Part shown: positions 8,418-17,420 of the stretch, one piece after another | Numbering within the stretch: position 1 is the stretch's first letter | Layout of the letters: every line of letters begins with the position of its first letter | From: an uncultured Acetatifactor sp. | Lineage (GTDB): Bacteria; Bacillota; Clostridia; Lachnospirales; Lachnospiraceae | Length of the DNA stretch: 64,000 nt | Assembly (NCBI GenBank): GCA_910586485.1 | Contig: CAJUIA010000002.1 | Location: 62,001-126,000, forward strand | Direction: 5' to 3' | Position numbers and translations under genes: made by a program | The notes under the pieces: model-generated | What the model was told of the DNA's origin: nothing | The model's input: only the letters and a program-made list of their open reading frames with translations | Databases searched by the model: none

Positions 8418-10490
8418 CTAAGCCTGTTTATCCAGATTCTTCACAAATTTAGCATTTTCCTCAATGAATTCCCGCCTTGGCTCCACCTTGTCTCCCATCA
8501 GGGTAGTAAAGGTTAAGTCAATTTCCGATTCCATTTCTTCGTCATAATTCACACGAAGCAGTATTCTTCTTTCCGGATCCATGGTAGTTTCCCAAAGCTG
8601 CTCCGCATCCATCTCTCCAAGACCCTTATATCTTTGAATCTTGTTATTTTGATCCCTTCCTACCTCCTGCAGAATCGAGTCAAGCTCTTCATCACTGTAG
8701 GCATACCAGATTTTTTTATTTTTCTCCAGCTTATAAAGAGGCGGCTTTGCCAAAAAAACATGACCCTGCTTAATCAGTTCAGGCATAAAACGATAAATGA
8801 AGGTTAAAAGCAGAGTACTGATATGGGCACCGTCCACATCGGCATCGGTCATCAAGATAATTTTATGATAGCGAAGCTTACTGATGTCAAAATCATCATG
8901 GATTCCTGTGCCAAACGCCGTAATCATAGCCTTGATTTCGGCATTGGCATAGATCTTGTCCAGTCTTGCTTTTTCTACGTTTAAAATCTTTCCTCTTAAC
9001 GGCAGGATAGCTTGGGTAGCCCTGGAGCGGGCCGTTTTTGCACTTCCGCCTGCAGAATCTCCCTCTACAATATAAATCTCGCAGTTTTTCGGATCCTTAT
9101 CAGAGCAATCTGCCAGCTTTCCCGGAAGAGCCATACCGTCCAAGGCGGTTTTTCTTCTGGTCAGGTCTCTTGCCTTACGGGCCGCCTCCCTTGCACGCTG
9201 AGCAAGAATAGATTTTTCACAGATTGATTTTGCTACAAGCGGATTCAGCTCCAAAAAGTAAGTAAGCTGCTCGCTGACAACATTATCCACTGCGCCCCTT
9301 GCTTCGCTGTTTCCAAGCTTCTGCTTTGTCTGACCTTCAAACTGAGGATCCTCAATCTTCACACTGATAATAGCCGTCAAACCTTCCCTGATGTCCTCAC
9401 CGGATAAATTAGGCTCATTATCCTTTAACAGCTTAGCATTTCTTGCATAATCGTTAAAGGTTTTTGTAATGGCATTACGAAATCCCTGTAAATGAGTTCC
9501 TCCTTCAGGAGTATTTATATTGTTTACAAAGCTGAACACACTTTCATTATACGAATCATTATGCTGAAATGCCACTTCAACATATACTTGATTCTTTTCC
9601 CCTTCAAAATAAAGGATATTTTCATAAAGAGGGGATTTGCTTCTGTTTAAATAGGAGACAAATTCCTTAATGCCGCCTTCGTAATAAAATTCAACTTTTC
9701 TCTGCTTATTTACACCTGTTTCTTTGTTTTCCCCTGTTTCTTCTTCCTCTTTATCTTCCTCTGCCCGTCGAAGAAGCTCATTAATCTGGCTGTTTTCGAT
9801 CTTTTCGGTGCTTTTTCCTTCCTCAAAAATTCGGTTATCCTTCAGAATAATGTGCAGGCCCTTGGTCAAAAATGCCATTTCCCGGAGTCTCAATTTTAAA
9901 ATATCAAAATCAAATACAGTTGTTTCCGTAAAAATCGTATCATCCGGCATAAAGGTAATTTTGGTACCTGTTTTATTTTCAGGACAGGTCCCTGTTTCCT
10001 TTAAAGGATAGCAGGCATGACCCCGCTCATACCGTTGTTTATAAATTTTTCCGCCTTGACAGATTTCCACCTCCAGCCAATTAGACAGAGCATTTACCAC
10101 AGAAGCACCCACACCGTGAAGACCGCCGGAAACCTTATATCCGCCGCCGCCGAATTTTCCTCCTGCATGAAGAATGGTAAAAACAACCTCTACCGCCGCC
10201 TTACCTGCTTTATGATTAATACCCACAGGAATGCCGCGGCCGTTATCTGTCACCGTGACGGAATTATCTTCATTGATGGTAACATCAATGGTATCGCAAA
10301 AACCAGCAAGCGCTTCATCCACTGCATTATCTACAATTTCATAAACAAGATGATGAAGCCCTCTGCTGGATGTAGTACCTATGTACATGCCGGGACGCTT
10401 TCTTACCGCTTCCAGCCCTTCCAGAATCTGAATCTGGTCCGCGCCATATTCATGGTCTACAGTTGTATTGTTCATGGTTTCTTCGTTCAT
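8418..10490 (-). CDS. gyrB: DNA gyrase subunit B
   Basis: ATPase subunit of gyrase, 690 residues, longer than the usual 635-650. The GHKL ATP-binding domain begins at about 20 (EGLEAVRKRPGMYIG, EIVDNAVDEA, DNGRGIP). The TOPRIM domain has EGDSAGG at 476-482 and the DADVDGAHI metal site. The extra length is a charged, low-complexity stretch at about 227-265 rich in Glu/Lys/Asn, between the ATPase and transducer parts. The start overlaps the recF stop by four bases (ATGA), a sign of coupled translation. Confidence 0.98.
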   Translation of the reverse strand: MNEETMNNTTVDHEYGADQIQILEGLEAVRKRPGMYIGTTSSRGLHHLVYEIVDNAVDEALAGFCDTIDVTINEDNSVTVTDNGRGIPVGINHKAGKAAVEVVFTILHAGGKFGGGGYKVSGGLHGVGASVVNALSNWLEVEICQGGKIYKQRYERGHACYPLKETGTCPENKTGTKITFMPDDTIFTETTVFDFDILKLRLREMAFLTKGLHIILKDNRIFEEGKSTEKIENSQINELLRRAEEDKEEEETGENKETGVNKQRKVEFYYEGGIKEFVSYLNRSKSPLYENILYFEGEKNQVYVEVAFQHNDSYNESVFSFVNNINTPEGGTHLQGFRNAITKTFNDYARNAKLLKDNEPNLSGEDIREGLTAIISVKIEDPQFEGQTKQKLGNSEARGAVDNVVSEQLTYFLELNPLVAKSICEKSILAQRAREAARKARDLTRRKTALDGMALPGKLADCSDKDPKNCEIYIVEGDSAGGSAKTARSRATQAILPLRGKILNVEKARLDKIYANAEIKAMITAFGTGIHDDFDISKLRYHKIILMTDADVDGAHISTLLLTFIYRFMPELIKQGHVFLAKPPLYKLEKNKKIWYAYSDEELDSILQEVGRDQNNKIQRYKGLGEMDAEQLWETTMDPERRILLRVNYDEEMESEIDLTFTTLMGDKVEPRREFIEENAKFVKNLDKQA

Positions 10491-11608
10491 TCAACGCCTC
10501 TTTCTAATGGATCGGAATCCTGATTATTGATGCAGCTTACTTTTCCTTCGGAAACTTTAAATACCCTGTTGATTTCAAACCTGTTATTTACAAATTCCTC
10601 CAAACCGGTACAGGTGATAATTGTCTGTATCTCGCCGATGCTGTTTAACAGATAGTTTTGTCTGTTAGAATCCAATTCCGAAAGTACATCGTCCAACAGT
10701 AAAACAGGCGTATCTTTGGCTATCTTTTTTACCAGTTCTATTTCAGAAAGCTTTAAAGATAGTGCCGCCGTACGCTGCTGACCCTGAGAACCATATTTTC
10801 TAATATCAATATCTCCGATCACAAATGAAAAATCATCCCTGTGAGGACCCACGGAACTCATTTTCGACTTTATATCTCTGTCCTGACTGTTTTTCAGCTT
10901 TTTCTCAAATTCCTCAATTTCTACATCCGGCTCATAAAGAACCTTAATTTCTTCTCTGCCTCCCGAAAGCTTTTTATGTATCTCATAAATAATTTCATTC
11001 AGCTGCTCCGCAAACATTTTGCGGCGTTCAATAATCTTACTTCCATACGAAACCAGCTGCATATCCCAGATACTTAAGGTTTCCTTCAGGTCGGGATTCA
11101 TATACATATCCTTTAAGAGCTTATTTCTCTGGTTTACTATTTTGTTATAATGGTTTAGATTATAAAGATAAAAGCCGTCCAGCTGACAAAGCTCCATATC
11201 CACAAATCTTCTTCTCTCGGCAGGACCATTTTTTATGATTCCCAGATCTTCCGGAGAAAAGAACACCACATTACAAAGGCCAAGCAAATCTGCTGCCTTT
11301 TTCAGCTTTTGTCCGTTCACCGCAATTCCCTTGGAGCCTGATTTGCGCAGGTGCATATCAACTCTTGTTTCAACGCCTTCTTTTTCAAGGTAAGTTCTTA
11401 CATGGGCTTCTTCTTTATCAAAATTAATAATTTCTTTGTCTTTGCTGCCTTTATGAGACTTTGTGGTAGCGGCTACAAATACAGCCTCAAGAATATTTGT
11501 CTTTCCCTGGGCATTGTCTCCATAAAGAATATTTGTTCCACTGTCAAACTCAAGTTTTAAAGAGCCGTAATTTCTATAATCTGCCAGCTCTATTGATTTA
11601 ATAATCAT
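10487..11608 (-). CDS. recF: DNA replication and repair protein RecF
   Basis: SMC-like ATPase that loads RecA at gaps and helps rescue stalled forks, 373 residues. Walker A is GDNAQGKTNILEA (about 31-43). The ABC signature region is KYGSQGQQRTAALSLKL and Walker B is PVLLLDDVLSELD. Located between rlbA and gyrB with four-base overlaps at both ends, the classic Firmicutes order. Confidence 0.97.
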   Translation of the reverse strand: MIIKSIELADYRNYGSLKLEFDSGTNILYGDNAQGKTNILEAVFVAATTKSHKGSKDKEIINFDKEEAHVRTYLEKEGVETRVDMHLRKSGSKGIAVNGQKLKKAADLLGLCNVVFFSPEDLGIIKNGPAERRRFVDMELCQLDGFYLYNLNHYNKIVNQRNKLLKDMYMNPDLKETLSIWDMQLVSYGSKIIERRKMFAEQLNEIIYEIHKKLSGGREEIKVLYEPDVEIEEFEKKLKNSQDRDIKSKMSSVGPHRDDFSFVIGDIDIRKYGSQGQQRTAALSLKLSEIELVKKIAKDTPVLLLDDVLSELDSNRQNYLLNSIGEIQTIITCTGLEEFVNNRFEINRVFKVSEGKVSCINNQDSDPLERGVE

Positions 11609-11823
11609 TCTATCCTGATTTTGTCTCCTTTATACTCCACAATGTCTCCGGCAATAAGCTTTTTTCCCCGCTGGATCTCCGTCTGCCCATTGACCTTTAC
11701 CTCTCCGCCCTGAACGGCATATTTTGCATCCACGCCGGACTGTACCAGGCCGGCAGCCTTTAAGGCCTGCCCCAGCTTAATATAATCATCTCTTAAACGA
11801 ACCGTTTCCATTTTTCCGCTCAT
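11605..11823 (-). CDS. rlbA: S4-domain RNA-binding protein (YaaA/RlbA)
   Basis: Small RNA-binding protein, 72 residues, almost entirely an S4 domain (DDYIKLGQALKAAGLVQSGVDAK, then VKVNGQTEIQRGKKLIAGDIVE). In Bacillus the orthologue between dnaN and recF is linked to ribosome assembly. ATG at 11823 has AGAGG nine bases upstream. The space before it holds four tandem hairpin repeats. Confidence 0.92.
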   Translation of the reverse strand: MSGKMETVRLRDDYIKLGQALKAAGLVQSGVDAKYAVQGGEVKVNGQTEIQRGKKLIAGDIVEYKGDKIRIE

Positions 11824-11857
11824 ACTGAAAATCCTCTTTTTATGGCTTCCACATTTC

Positions 11858-11992
11858 TCAACTCACCGTTGAGAGAATTAAACGTCAACTTTTCAACTCA
11901 CCGTCGAAAGAGTTAAACGTTAATTTTTCAACTTACTGTTGAAAGAATTAACCTTAATTTCTCAACTTACCGTTGAAAAATTAACGGGAAGT
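11858..11992. repeat. Four tandem 34-35 bp hairpin repeats including the 3' end of dnaN
   Basis: Palindromic cores TCAAC-N5-GTTGA (one is TCAAC...GTCGA) start at 11858, 11893, 11928 and 11962, a period of 35, 35 and 34 bases. The flanks also repeat (ATTAA(A)CGTTAA-like). The copy at 11962 contains the dnaN stop and its last codons (VNFSTVS), so the array looks like duplication of the dnaN 3' end. Each core can extend to a 7-9 bp stem. No T tract follows any of them. Confidence 0.8.
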
Positions 11993-13071
11993 ATCAGGTA
12001 GATATAGCTTTCCTCAGGGTTTTTGATAAAGCAGGGAGCCTTTGGATTGACCATGTAAAGCTCCACGTCTTCATCATCTATCACTCGCAGCGCATCAATT
12101 AAAAACTTGGGATTAAATCCAATCATCAGGTCCTTCCCCTGTTTTTCGATGTCAATATCCTCGTTCATGCTTCCAAGTATGGAATTAATTCTCAGTTCCA
12201 TGCTTCCATCCAGTATATTGATGATAATCGGCTTCTTATCCCCTTCCTTCACCAGCAGAGTAGCTCTGTCAATACAATTTAACAGCTCCTTCTTGTTGAC
12301 TTTTACCTTTGTCTCATAATCACTGGAAAGCATCTGATCAATTTTAAAATATTCACCTTCAATCAGCCTGGAGACCACAGTGGTATTTTCAAATTCAAAA
12401 ACAATATGCTTCGGTGTAAAAGAAATGGTCACAAGGTTTTCTGCTCCGCCAGGCAGAATCTTGCTTACCTCGTTTAAAGTTTTTCCGGGAACGATCACCT
12501 TTTTCGGAGAATATTCTTCCCTTAGTTCAATTTTGCGAATAGATATTCTGTGTCCGTCAAGAGAAACTACCTTCATCTCATTTCCCCTGATCTCAAATAA
12601 TTCTCCGCTCATCATTTTATTACTGTCATTATCGGAAATGGAAAAAATTGTTTGTCTCACCACTTCCTTTAATGTGAACTGACTGATGACAATGCTGTCT
12701 TCCCTTTCCACAACGGGAAGATAGGAAAAATCTTCGCCGGATTTTCCGATAATGGTAAATTTGGATTTTTCACAGGTTATTAATGTCTTGTAGGAAGAAT
12801 CCGTCTCTATCGTGATTTCACTGTCGGGAAGCTTTCTTACAATTTCAAGGAAAATCTTTGCATCCAAAGCAATAGAGCCCTTTTCAACAATGTCTCCTTC
12901 TATAATCGTCTCTATCCCCAGATCCATATCATTAGCAGTCAGGGTAATCATCCCTTTTGTGGCATCCACCATAATACATTCCAGAATAGACATGGTGGTT
13001 TTATTTGAAACTGCCTTTGATACGATATGTACTCCATTCAACAAATTCGATTTTGAACAAACCAATTTCAT
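11962..13071 (-). CDS. dnaN: DNA polymerase III beta subunit (sliding clamp)
   Basis: Ring-shaped processivity clamp, 369 residues, the usual length, with three repeated domains. The N-terminus MKLVCSKSNLLNGVHIVSKAVSNKTTMSILECI and the C-terminal YIYLILPVNFS are typical; only the ends are quoted. The start has GAAGGGAG eight bases upstream. The last codons lie within the tandem hairpin array. Confidence 0.97.
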   Translation of the reverse strand: MKLVCSKSNLLNGVHIVSKAVSNKTTMSILECIMVDATKGMITLTANDMDLGIETIIEGDIVEKGSIALDAKIFLEIVRKLPDSEITIETDSSYKTLITCEKSKFTIIGKSGEDFSYLPVVEREDSIVISQFTLKEVVRQTIFSISDNDSNKMMSGELFEIRGNEMKVVSLDGHRISIRKIELREEYSPKKVIVPGKTLNEVSKILPGGAENLVTISFTPKHIVFEFENTTVVSRLIEGEYFKIDQMLSSDYETKVKVNKKELLNCIDRATLLVKEGDKKPIIINILDGSMELRINSILGSMNEDIDIEKQGKDLMIGFNPKFLIDALRVIDDEDVELYMVNPKAPCFIKNPEESYIYLILPVNFSTVS

Positions 13072-13147
13072 GTGAATAACTCCCTTCGCGTCGTAAATAT
13101 AAAATATATAAAGAAATTCATATTATAATTAATAGAGGGTGTTTATA

Positions 13148-13324
13148 TGTGCATAACCAGTTCTATTATACTATTTTTCAGGCAAAAAGGAAATGGGAAA
13201 GTGGTTTATATTTACGGAATAGCTTTATAATAAATGTAAGGTTATCAACATCCGCTTTAAAACCTTTCTGATGTTCCTGATCGTCCGTTTCGTTTTCTAT
13301 CCGCTTTTGAACATTTTATCCACT
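13148..13324. promoter_or_regulatory. DnaA boxes between dnaA and dnaN
   Basis: The 257-base gap between dnaN and dnaA holds near-consensus DnaA boxes: TGTGCATAA at 13148-13156, TTATCAACA at 13242-13250 and TTATCCACT at 13316-13324. A TATAAT-like -10 for dnaN (minus) lies at 13127-13122, next to the first box. With the cluster on the other side of dnaA this suggests a bipartite origin and DnaA control of dnaN. Confidence 0.55.
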
Positions 13325-13328
13325 TAGC

Positions 13329-14720
13329 TTAAGACAGCTTCTTCATGATAACATTGATCTTATTGCGGAATTCCTCGCTGTTCTGCATTTCGGCTTCTAT
13401 TTTCTTAACACCGTGGATAACTGTTGTATGATCCTTTTTTCCTAATATCCTGCCGATGTTTACCTGAGATACATTTGTAAGCTCACGGCAAAGGTACATC
13501 ACTACCTGTCTTGGCTGCACAAATTCGGAATTACGCTTTTTGGATACAATATCCTCCGGTCTTACGCCAAAATGCTCCGCTACCACATTGATAATCAGGT
13601 TTGGAGTGATTTCCCTTGCTTTGTTGGGATAAATGACATCCTTTAAAGCTTCTTCTGCAGATTCAATGGTAAGGTCTACTTTATTTAACCTTGTAAAGGC
13701 AATGATCTTGTTAAAAGCGCCCTCCAATTCTCTGATATTTGACTTGATATTCGTGGCAATATACTTAATGATTTCTTCGTCAATCTTTTTGTCATAATTT
13801 TCGGCGTTTTTACGGAGGATGGCCATTCTGGTCTCATAGTCGGGAGGCTGTATATCCGCGATCAGGCCCCATTCAAATCTGGAACGGAATCTTTCATCCA
13901 GTGTTTCCAGCTCCTTCGGCGGCTTGTCCGAGGATAAAACAATTTGCTTTCTGGCTGAATGAAGAACATTAAAGGTATGGAAAAATTCTTCCTGGGTGCT
14001 GTCCTTTCCTATTATAAACTGTATGTCGTCTATCATCAATACGTCTACGGTCCTGTATTTTTCGCGGAGCTTGGTCATGGAAGCTGCATTACCGCTGCGG
14101 ATGGATTCGATGACCTCGTTGGTAAATTCTTCGCTGGTGACATAGAGTACCTTTTTTTCCGGATTTTGTTCTAATATAAAATGACCGATGGAATGGATTA
14201 AGTGAGTCTTTCCCAGTCCCGGTCCTCCGTAAAGATAAAGAGGATTATATACTTCTCCGGGGGATTCTGCCACGGCCAGTGCCGCAGCGTGAGCCAGCTT
14301 GTTATTGTTGCCAACCACAAAGGAATCAAACTTGTATTTTGAGATCAGGTTTGCATTTTCATAATTAATATTATAAACGGGATTTGTAAACCCGGCGCTG
14401 CTGTCCCTGCTTTCCAGATCAACGGCGTCCTTCTCAAAGATAAATTTAACCTCGTAATTATGATCGAACATTTCTGAGATGGTAACCTGAAAAAAGCTCT
14501 TATATTTGGAAGAAATATAATTAAGAGCGGGAGCAAGGTCAGTGGGTATAATAATATGAACCACGTCATTTGTCACATTATAAAATTCAAGAGGGGCCAC
14601 CCAGGTTTGATAAGAAATATCGGAAATACTATATTCTTTTTTCATCGTTTCCTTGATGATCTGCCAATTTTCTTTTATATCATCCATTTTTACTTTTCCA
14701 TTCTGCCATGTATCTGCCAT
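13329..14720 (-). CDS. dnaA: Chromosomal replication initiator protein DnaA
   Basis: AAA+ initiator that binds DnaA boxes and opens oriC, 463 residues from the first ATG. Domain I is at the N-terminus. The AAA+ core has Walker A GGPGLGKTHL and Walker B VDVLMIDDIQF. The C-terminal helix-turn-helix carries the DnaA signature (GRILGKKDHTTVIHGVKKIE). The alternative ATG at 14687 (MDDIKENWQ) fits the family N-terminus better; neither start has a strong ribosome binding site. It faces away from rpmH across oriC. Confidence 0.97.
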   Translation of the reverse strand: MADTWQNGKVKMDDIKENWQIIKETMKKEYSISDISYQTWVAPLEFYNVTNDVVHIIIPTDLAPALNYISSKYKSFFQVTISEMFDHNYEVKFIFEKDAVDLESRDSSAGFTNPVYNINYENANLISKYKFDSFVVGNNNKLAHAAALAVAESPGEVYNPLYLYGGPGLGKTHLIHSIGHFILEQNPEKKVLYVTSEEFTNEVIESIRSGNAASMTKLREKYRTVDVLMIDDIQFIIGKDSTQEEFFHTFNVLHSARKQIVLSSDKPPKELETLDERFRSRFEWGLIADIQPPDYETRMAILRKNAENYDKKIDEEIIKYIATNIKSNIRELEGAFNKIIAFTRLNKVDLTIESAEEALKDVIYPNKAREITPNLIINVVAEHFGVRPEDIVSKKRNSEFVQPRQVVMYLCRELTNVSQVNIGRILGKKDHTTVIHGVKKIEAEMQNSEEFRNKINVIMKKLS

Positions 14721-14764
14721 CTCATGGTATCTACACAGGCGGCATATTTAAGATATACTAACTT

Positions 14765-14793
14765 ATTGTAATATAGATTGATTCAGATTTCAA
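14765..14793 (-). promoter_or_regulatory. dnaA promoter
   Basis: On the minus strand, -35 TTGAAA (14793-14788), a 17-base spacer and -10 TACAAT (14770-14765). It lies at the dnaA-side edge of the DnaA box cluster, which allows autoregulation. Confidence 0.65.
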
Positions 14794-14820
14794 ATGTTAG
14801 TTATGAACATGCTATTTATA

Positions 14821-15056
14821 AAATTATCCACATGTGTGGATAATAATGTTTATAATTTTATTATGTACAGATACATGTGGATATATATGTTAATAAGTGG
14901 ATAATTTTATAAACCTGAAAAAGCTTGATTTTATCAAGCTTAAGAAAATATTTTCACATGATCTCACGTGAAAAAAATATTTTATCCACAAATAATTAAC
15001 ATAATGTGAATAACTATATATACACATTTTTATGTGGATATGTATGTGCATAACTT
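14821..15056. other. oriC: Replication origin oriC
   Basis: The non-coding, AT-rich gap between dnaA and rpmH carries a DnaA box cluster. Perfect boxes are at 14824-14832, 14835-14843 (opposite orientation, together TTATCCACATGTGTGGATAA) and 14982-14990. Near-boxes are at 14876-14884, 14896-14904, 15005-15013, 15033-15041 and 15045-15053. Two inverted repeats lie in the middle: AAGCTTGAT/ATCAAGCTT (14921-14941) and TTTTCACATGA/TCACGTGAAAA (14951-14974). Gene strand switches here, minus to the left and plus to the right, as expected for diverging forks. Confidence 0.92.
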
Positions 15057-15084
15057 TTTTTTCCATGAATTTTGCTTAAATTTA

Positions 15085-15113
15085 TTGACATTGCGCTGTT
15101 TTTCTTATAAAAT
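15085..15113 (+). promoter_or_regulatory. rpmH promoter
   Basis: Perfect -35 TTGACA (15085-15090), 17-base spacer, -10 TAAAAT (15108-15113). It reads into rpmH, 44 bases before the start codon. Confidence 0.75.
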
Positions 15114-15156
15114 CAATATTGCTATTTTCCTGAAAACAGGAAGGAGGTGCGTTTTA

Positions 15157-15291
15157 ATGAAGATGACATTTCAGCCTAAAAAGCGTTCTCATGCAAGAGT
15201 GCATGGCTTTCGAGCAAGAATGAGCTCCAAGGGTGGAAGAAGAGTTTTGGCAGCAAGGCGTGCAAAGGGAAGAAAAAGATTATCAGCATAA
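15157..15291 (+). CDS. rpmH: 50S ribosomal protein L34
   Basis: Ribosomal large-subunit protein of 44 residues: very basic, MKMTFQPKKRSHARVHGF start and RVLAARRAKGRKRLSA end, the complete L34 pattern. The open frame runs further upstream, but ATG 15157 with AAGGAGG at 15141-15147 gives the exact family N-terminus. First gene to the right of oriC. Confidence 0.98.
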   Translation: MKMTFQPKKRSHARVHGFRARMSSKGGRRVLAARRAKGRKRLSA

Positions 15292-15323
15292 AAATTATCG
15301 GCATGAGCTGTAGTAATATGCTG

Positions 15324-15364
15324 GGTCACAGAAATGTGTTAGGTCACAGAAATGTGGCCTTTTT
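15324..15364 (+). terminator. Terminator with duplicated arm after rpmH
   Basis: GGTCAC-AGAAAT-GTGGCC at 15342-15359 followed by TTTTT is an intrinsic terminator. Its first 15 bases (GGTCACAGAAATGTG) occur a second time at 15324-15338, a short direct duplication just upstream. Probably sets a high rpmH to rnpA ratio. Confidence 0.65.
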
Positions 15365-15430
15365 CTCTTCTTATTCATTTCTGCGGGCAGGCATAGTCTG
15401 CTGAAGGGTATTTTACTTTTGGAGGAGTGA

Positions 15431-15784
15431 ATGAGATTTTCTGAAAGCTTGAAAAAGAATCATCAGTTCCGATTTGTTTATCAGCATGGTAAATCTTATG
15501 CAAATAAGTATCTTGTCATGTATATTAAGGAAAATGGCACGGAAAGAAACAGAATCGGAATCAGCGTGAGTAAAAAAGTCGGTAACAGTGTTGTGAGGCA
15601 CCGGGTAACAAGACTGGTACGGGAAAGTTATCGGTTACATGAAGCGGTATTCAATAGTGGTTTGGATATTGTGATCGTGGCAAGAGTGAACGCGGCCTCG
15701 GCAGGTTATGAGGAAATTGAAAAAGCCCTGCTTCACCTTGGAAAGCTTCATCGTATTATTAAGGTATATTTTTATTTGGATTAA
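15431..15784 (+). CDS. rnpA: Ribonuclease P protein component
   Basis: Protein subunit of RNase P, which trims the 5' leader of tRNA precursors; 117 residues. The conserved RNR motif region is RNRIGISVSKKVGNSVVRHRVTRLVRESYR, at about 39-68 (only core residues are used). GGAGG precedes the ATG. Standard position between rpmH and yidD. Confidence 0.97.
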   Translation: MRFSESLKKNHQFRFVYQHGKSYANKYLVMYIKENGTERNRIGISVSKKVGNSVVRHRVTRLVRESYRLHEAVFNSGLDIVIVARVNAASAGYEEIEKALLHLGKLHRIIKVYFYLD

Positions 15785-15803
15785 GCTTTATTTGGAATAA
15801 GTT

Positions 15804-16013
15804 ATGAAAAAAATTATGATAGCCGGAATTAGATTATATCAAAAGTATATTTCACCAATGAAAAGAACAAAATGCCCTTATATACCTACCTGCTCCCAGT
15901 ACGGTCTGGAGGCGATACAAAAATACGGCGCTTTCAAGGGCGGCTTTATGGCTTTTTGGAGAATATTGAGATGTAATCCCTTTTCAAAGGGCGGATTTGA
16001 TCCGGTACCTTAA
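15804..16013 (+). CDS. yidD: Membrane protein insertion efficiency factor YidD
   Basis: Small amphipathic membrane-associated protein, 69 residues, that assists YidC-dependent insertion. It shows the family hallmark cysteines and tyrosine in CPYIPTCSQYGLEAI and the second motif LRCNPFSKGGFDPVP. Twenty bases after rnpA and 39 bases before yidC. Confidence 0.96.
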   Translation: MKKIMIAGIRLYQKYISPMKRTKCPYIPTCSQYGLEAIQKYGAFKGGFMAFWRILRCNPFSKGGFDPVP

Positions 16014-16052
16014 TACCGTAAAAATACGTATCCGGCGAAGCCAGGAGGATAA

Positions 16053-17390
16053 ATGAATTTTATTTTATTGACTCAAAGCAGTGGTTTCTTGGGGTGGATC
16101 GCTAAAATTCTTGGTTATATCATGAACGGTATCTTTTTTGTGATTGACAAGATTGGCCTTCCGAATATCGGTCTTGCGATTATCCTTTTTACCATTGTGG
16201 TGAATCTGTTGATGCTGCCTCTTACGATTAAGCAGCAAAAATTTTCAAAGCTGTCTGCCAAGATTACTCCCGAAACTCAGGCAATTCAGGCAAAGTATAA
16301 GGGAAAACAGGATCAGGCTTCCATGATGGCACAAAATCAGGAGATTCAGGCCGTTTATGCAAAGTACGGCGTTTCTCCCAGCGGCAGCTGTATTCAGCTT
16401 TTGATTCAGTTTCCGATTCTGCTATCCTTGTATAAGGTAATCCAATCAATACCTGCTTATGTATCAAAGGTAGGAGATACCTTCAGGGTATTGGCAGAAA
16501 AGATTATACAGGCGGATAATGGTGCTTTTTTACAGGAATCAGGAGTCGATAGTATTTCCCATACGGTGGCTATTTATGGAAAAGCCATGACGAACGGTAA
16601 TCTTACCAATGGAATTATTGACGTATTAAATAAGATTTCTTCTGCAGACATGGATCAGGTAGTGAGTCATTACGCTGCCATGGGAGCGGAATTTGATTTG
16701 TCAAAGCTTACCTATGAAGGACAGTTGATTCTTGGTGACGGCGGTCTGATTAATACTTATAATAATTTTATAGGATTAAATATTGGTGATTCGCCTTCTT
16801 CATTAATTACAACTGCCTGGGCGGCTGGTGCTTATGGTATCGTGATCGGCGCTCTTTTGATTCCGATCTTGTCTGCTTTGACACAATGGCTGAATGTAAA
16901 ACTGATGCCTCAGCAGAAAACGGATAATAAGACCGATGGTCAGCAAAGTACCATGATGCAGTCCATGAAGATAATGAATATGATCATGCCTCTTTTTTCC
17001 GCATGGATGTGCTATACACTTCCTGCTGGTATGGGCCTTTACTGGACGGCCGGCAGCGTGGTGAGAGGTATTCAGCAGGTAGTGATTAACAGGCACTTTG
17101 ATAAGATGGATTTTGATGAAATTATTAAAAGGAATTCGGCTAAAAGTGCTAAAAAGATGGAAAAGCTGAAGAAAAATCAGGAAAGAATAAATGCCTATGC
17201 CAATATGAATACCAGAAATATGCAGAATAAGGCAAATGTGAATTCTTCGATGACGGAAGCAGAGAAAGAACGGGCCATGAAGGAGGCTACGGATTATTCT
17301 AGAATGAGCAGCAGTGCCAAGCCCGGAAGTATGGCAGCCAAAGCAAATAAGGTGAAGGAATACAATGAAGGAAAGGGCAGGGAAAGTTAA
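16053..17390 (+). CDS. yidC: Membrane protein insertase YidC/SpoIIIJ
   Basis: Insertase for integral membrane proteins, 445 residues, with five core spans of the YidC/Oxa1 fold. The first span is at about 30-60, and the conserved TIKQQKFSKLSAKITPETQAIQAKYK loop follows (core TIKQQK...MxxLxPE-like). The C-terminal hydrophobic block is MPLFSAWMCYTLPAGMGLYWTAG. A central insertion (about 150-235) is larger than in Bacillus. The cytosolic tail is long and basic. No lipobox is evident, unlike Bacillus SpoIIIJ. Confidence 0.95.
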   Translation: MNFILLTQSSGFLGWIAKILGYIMNGIFFVIDKIGLPNIGLAIILFTIVVNLLMLPLTIKQQKFSKLSAKITPETQAIQAKYKGKQDQASMMAQNQEIQAVYAKYGVSPSGSCIQLLIQFPILLSLYKVIQSIPAYVSKVGDTFRVLAEKIIQADNGAFLQESGVDSISHTVAIYGKAMTNGNLTNGIIDVLNKISSADMDQVVSHYAAMGAEFDLSKLTYEGQLILGDGGLINTYNNFIGLNIGDSPSSLITTAWAAGAYGIVIGALLIPILSALTQWLNVKLMPQQKTDNKTDGQQSTMMQSMKIMNMIMPLFSAWMCYTLPAGMGLYWTAGSVVRGIQQVVINRHFDKMDFDEIIKRNSAKSAKKMEKLKKNQERINAYANMNTRNMQNKANVNSSMTEAEKERAMKEATDYSRMSSSAKPGSMAAKANKVKEYNEGKGRES

Positions 17391-17420
17391 AAGTTGTTAT
17401 TTTGAGGGAGGTTGAGAGCT

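Noticed and set aside
14951..14974. A full parS site in oriC
   Set aside because: Only 12 of 16 positions match, with one half poor; kept as a weak observation, not annotated as parS.
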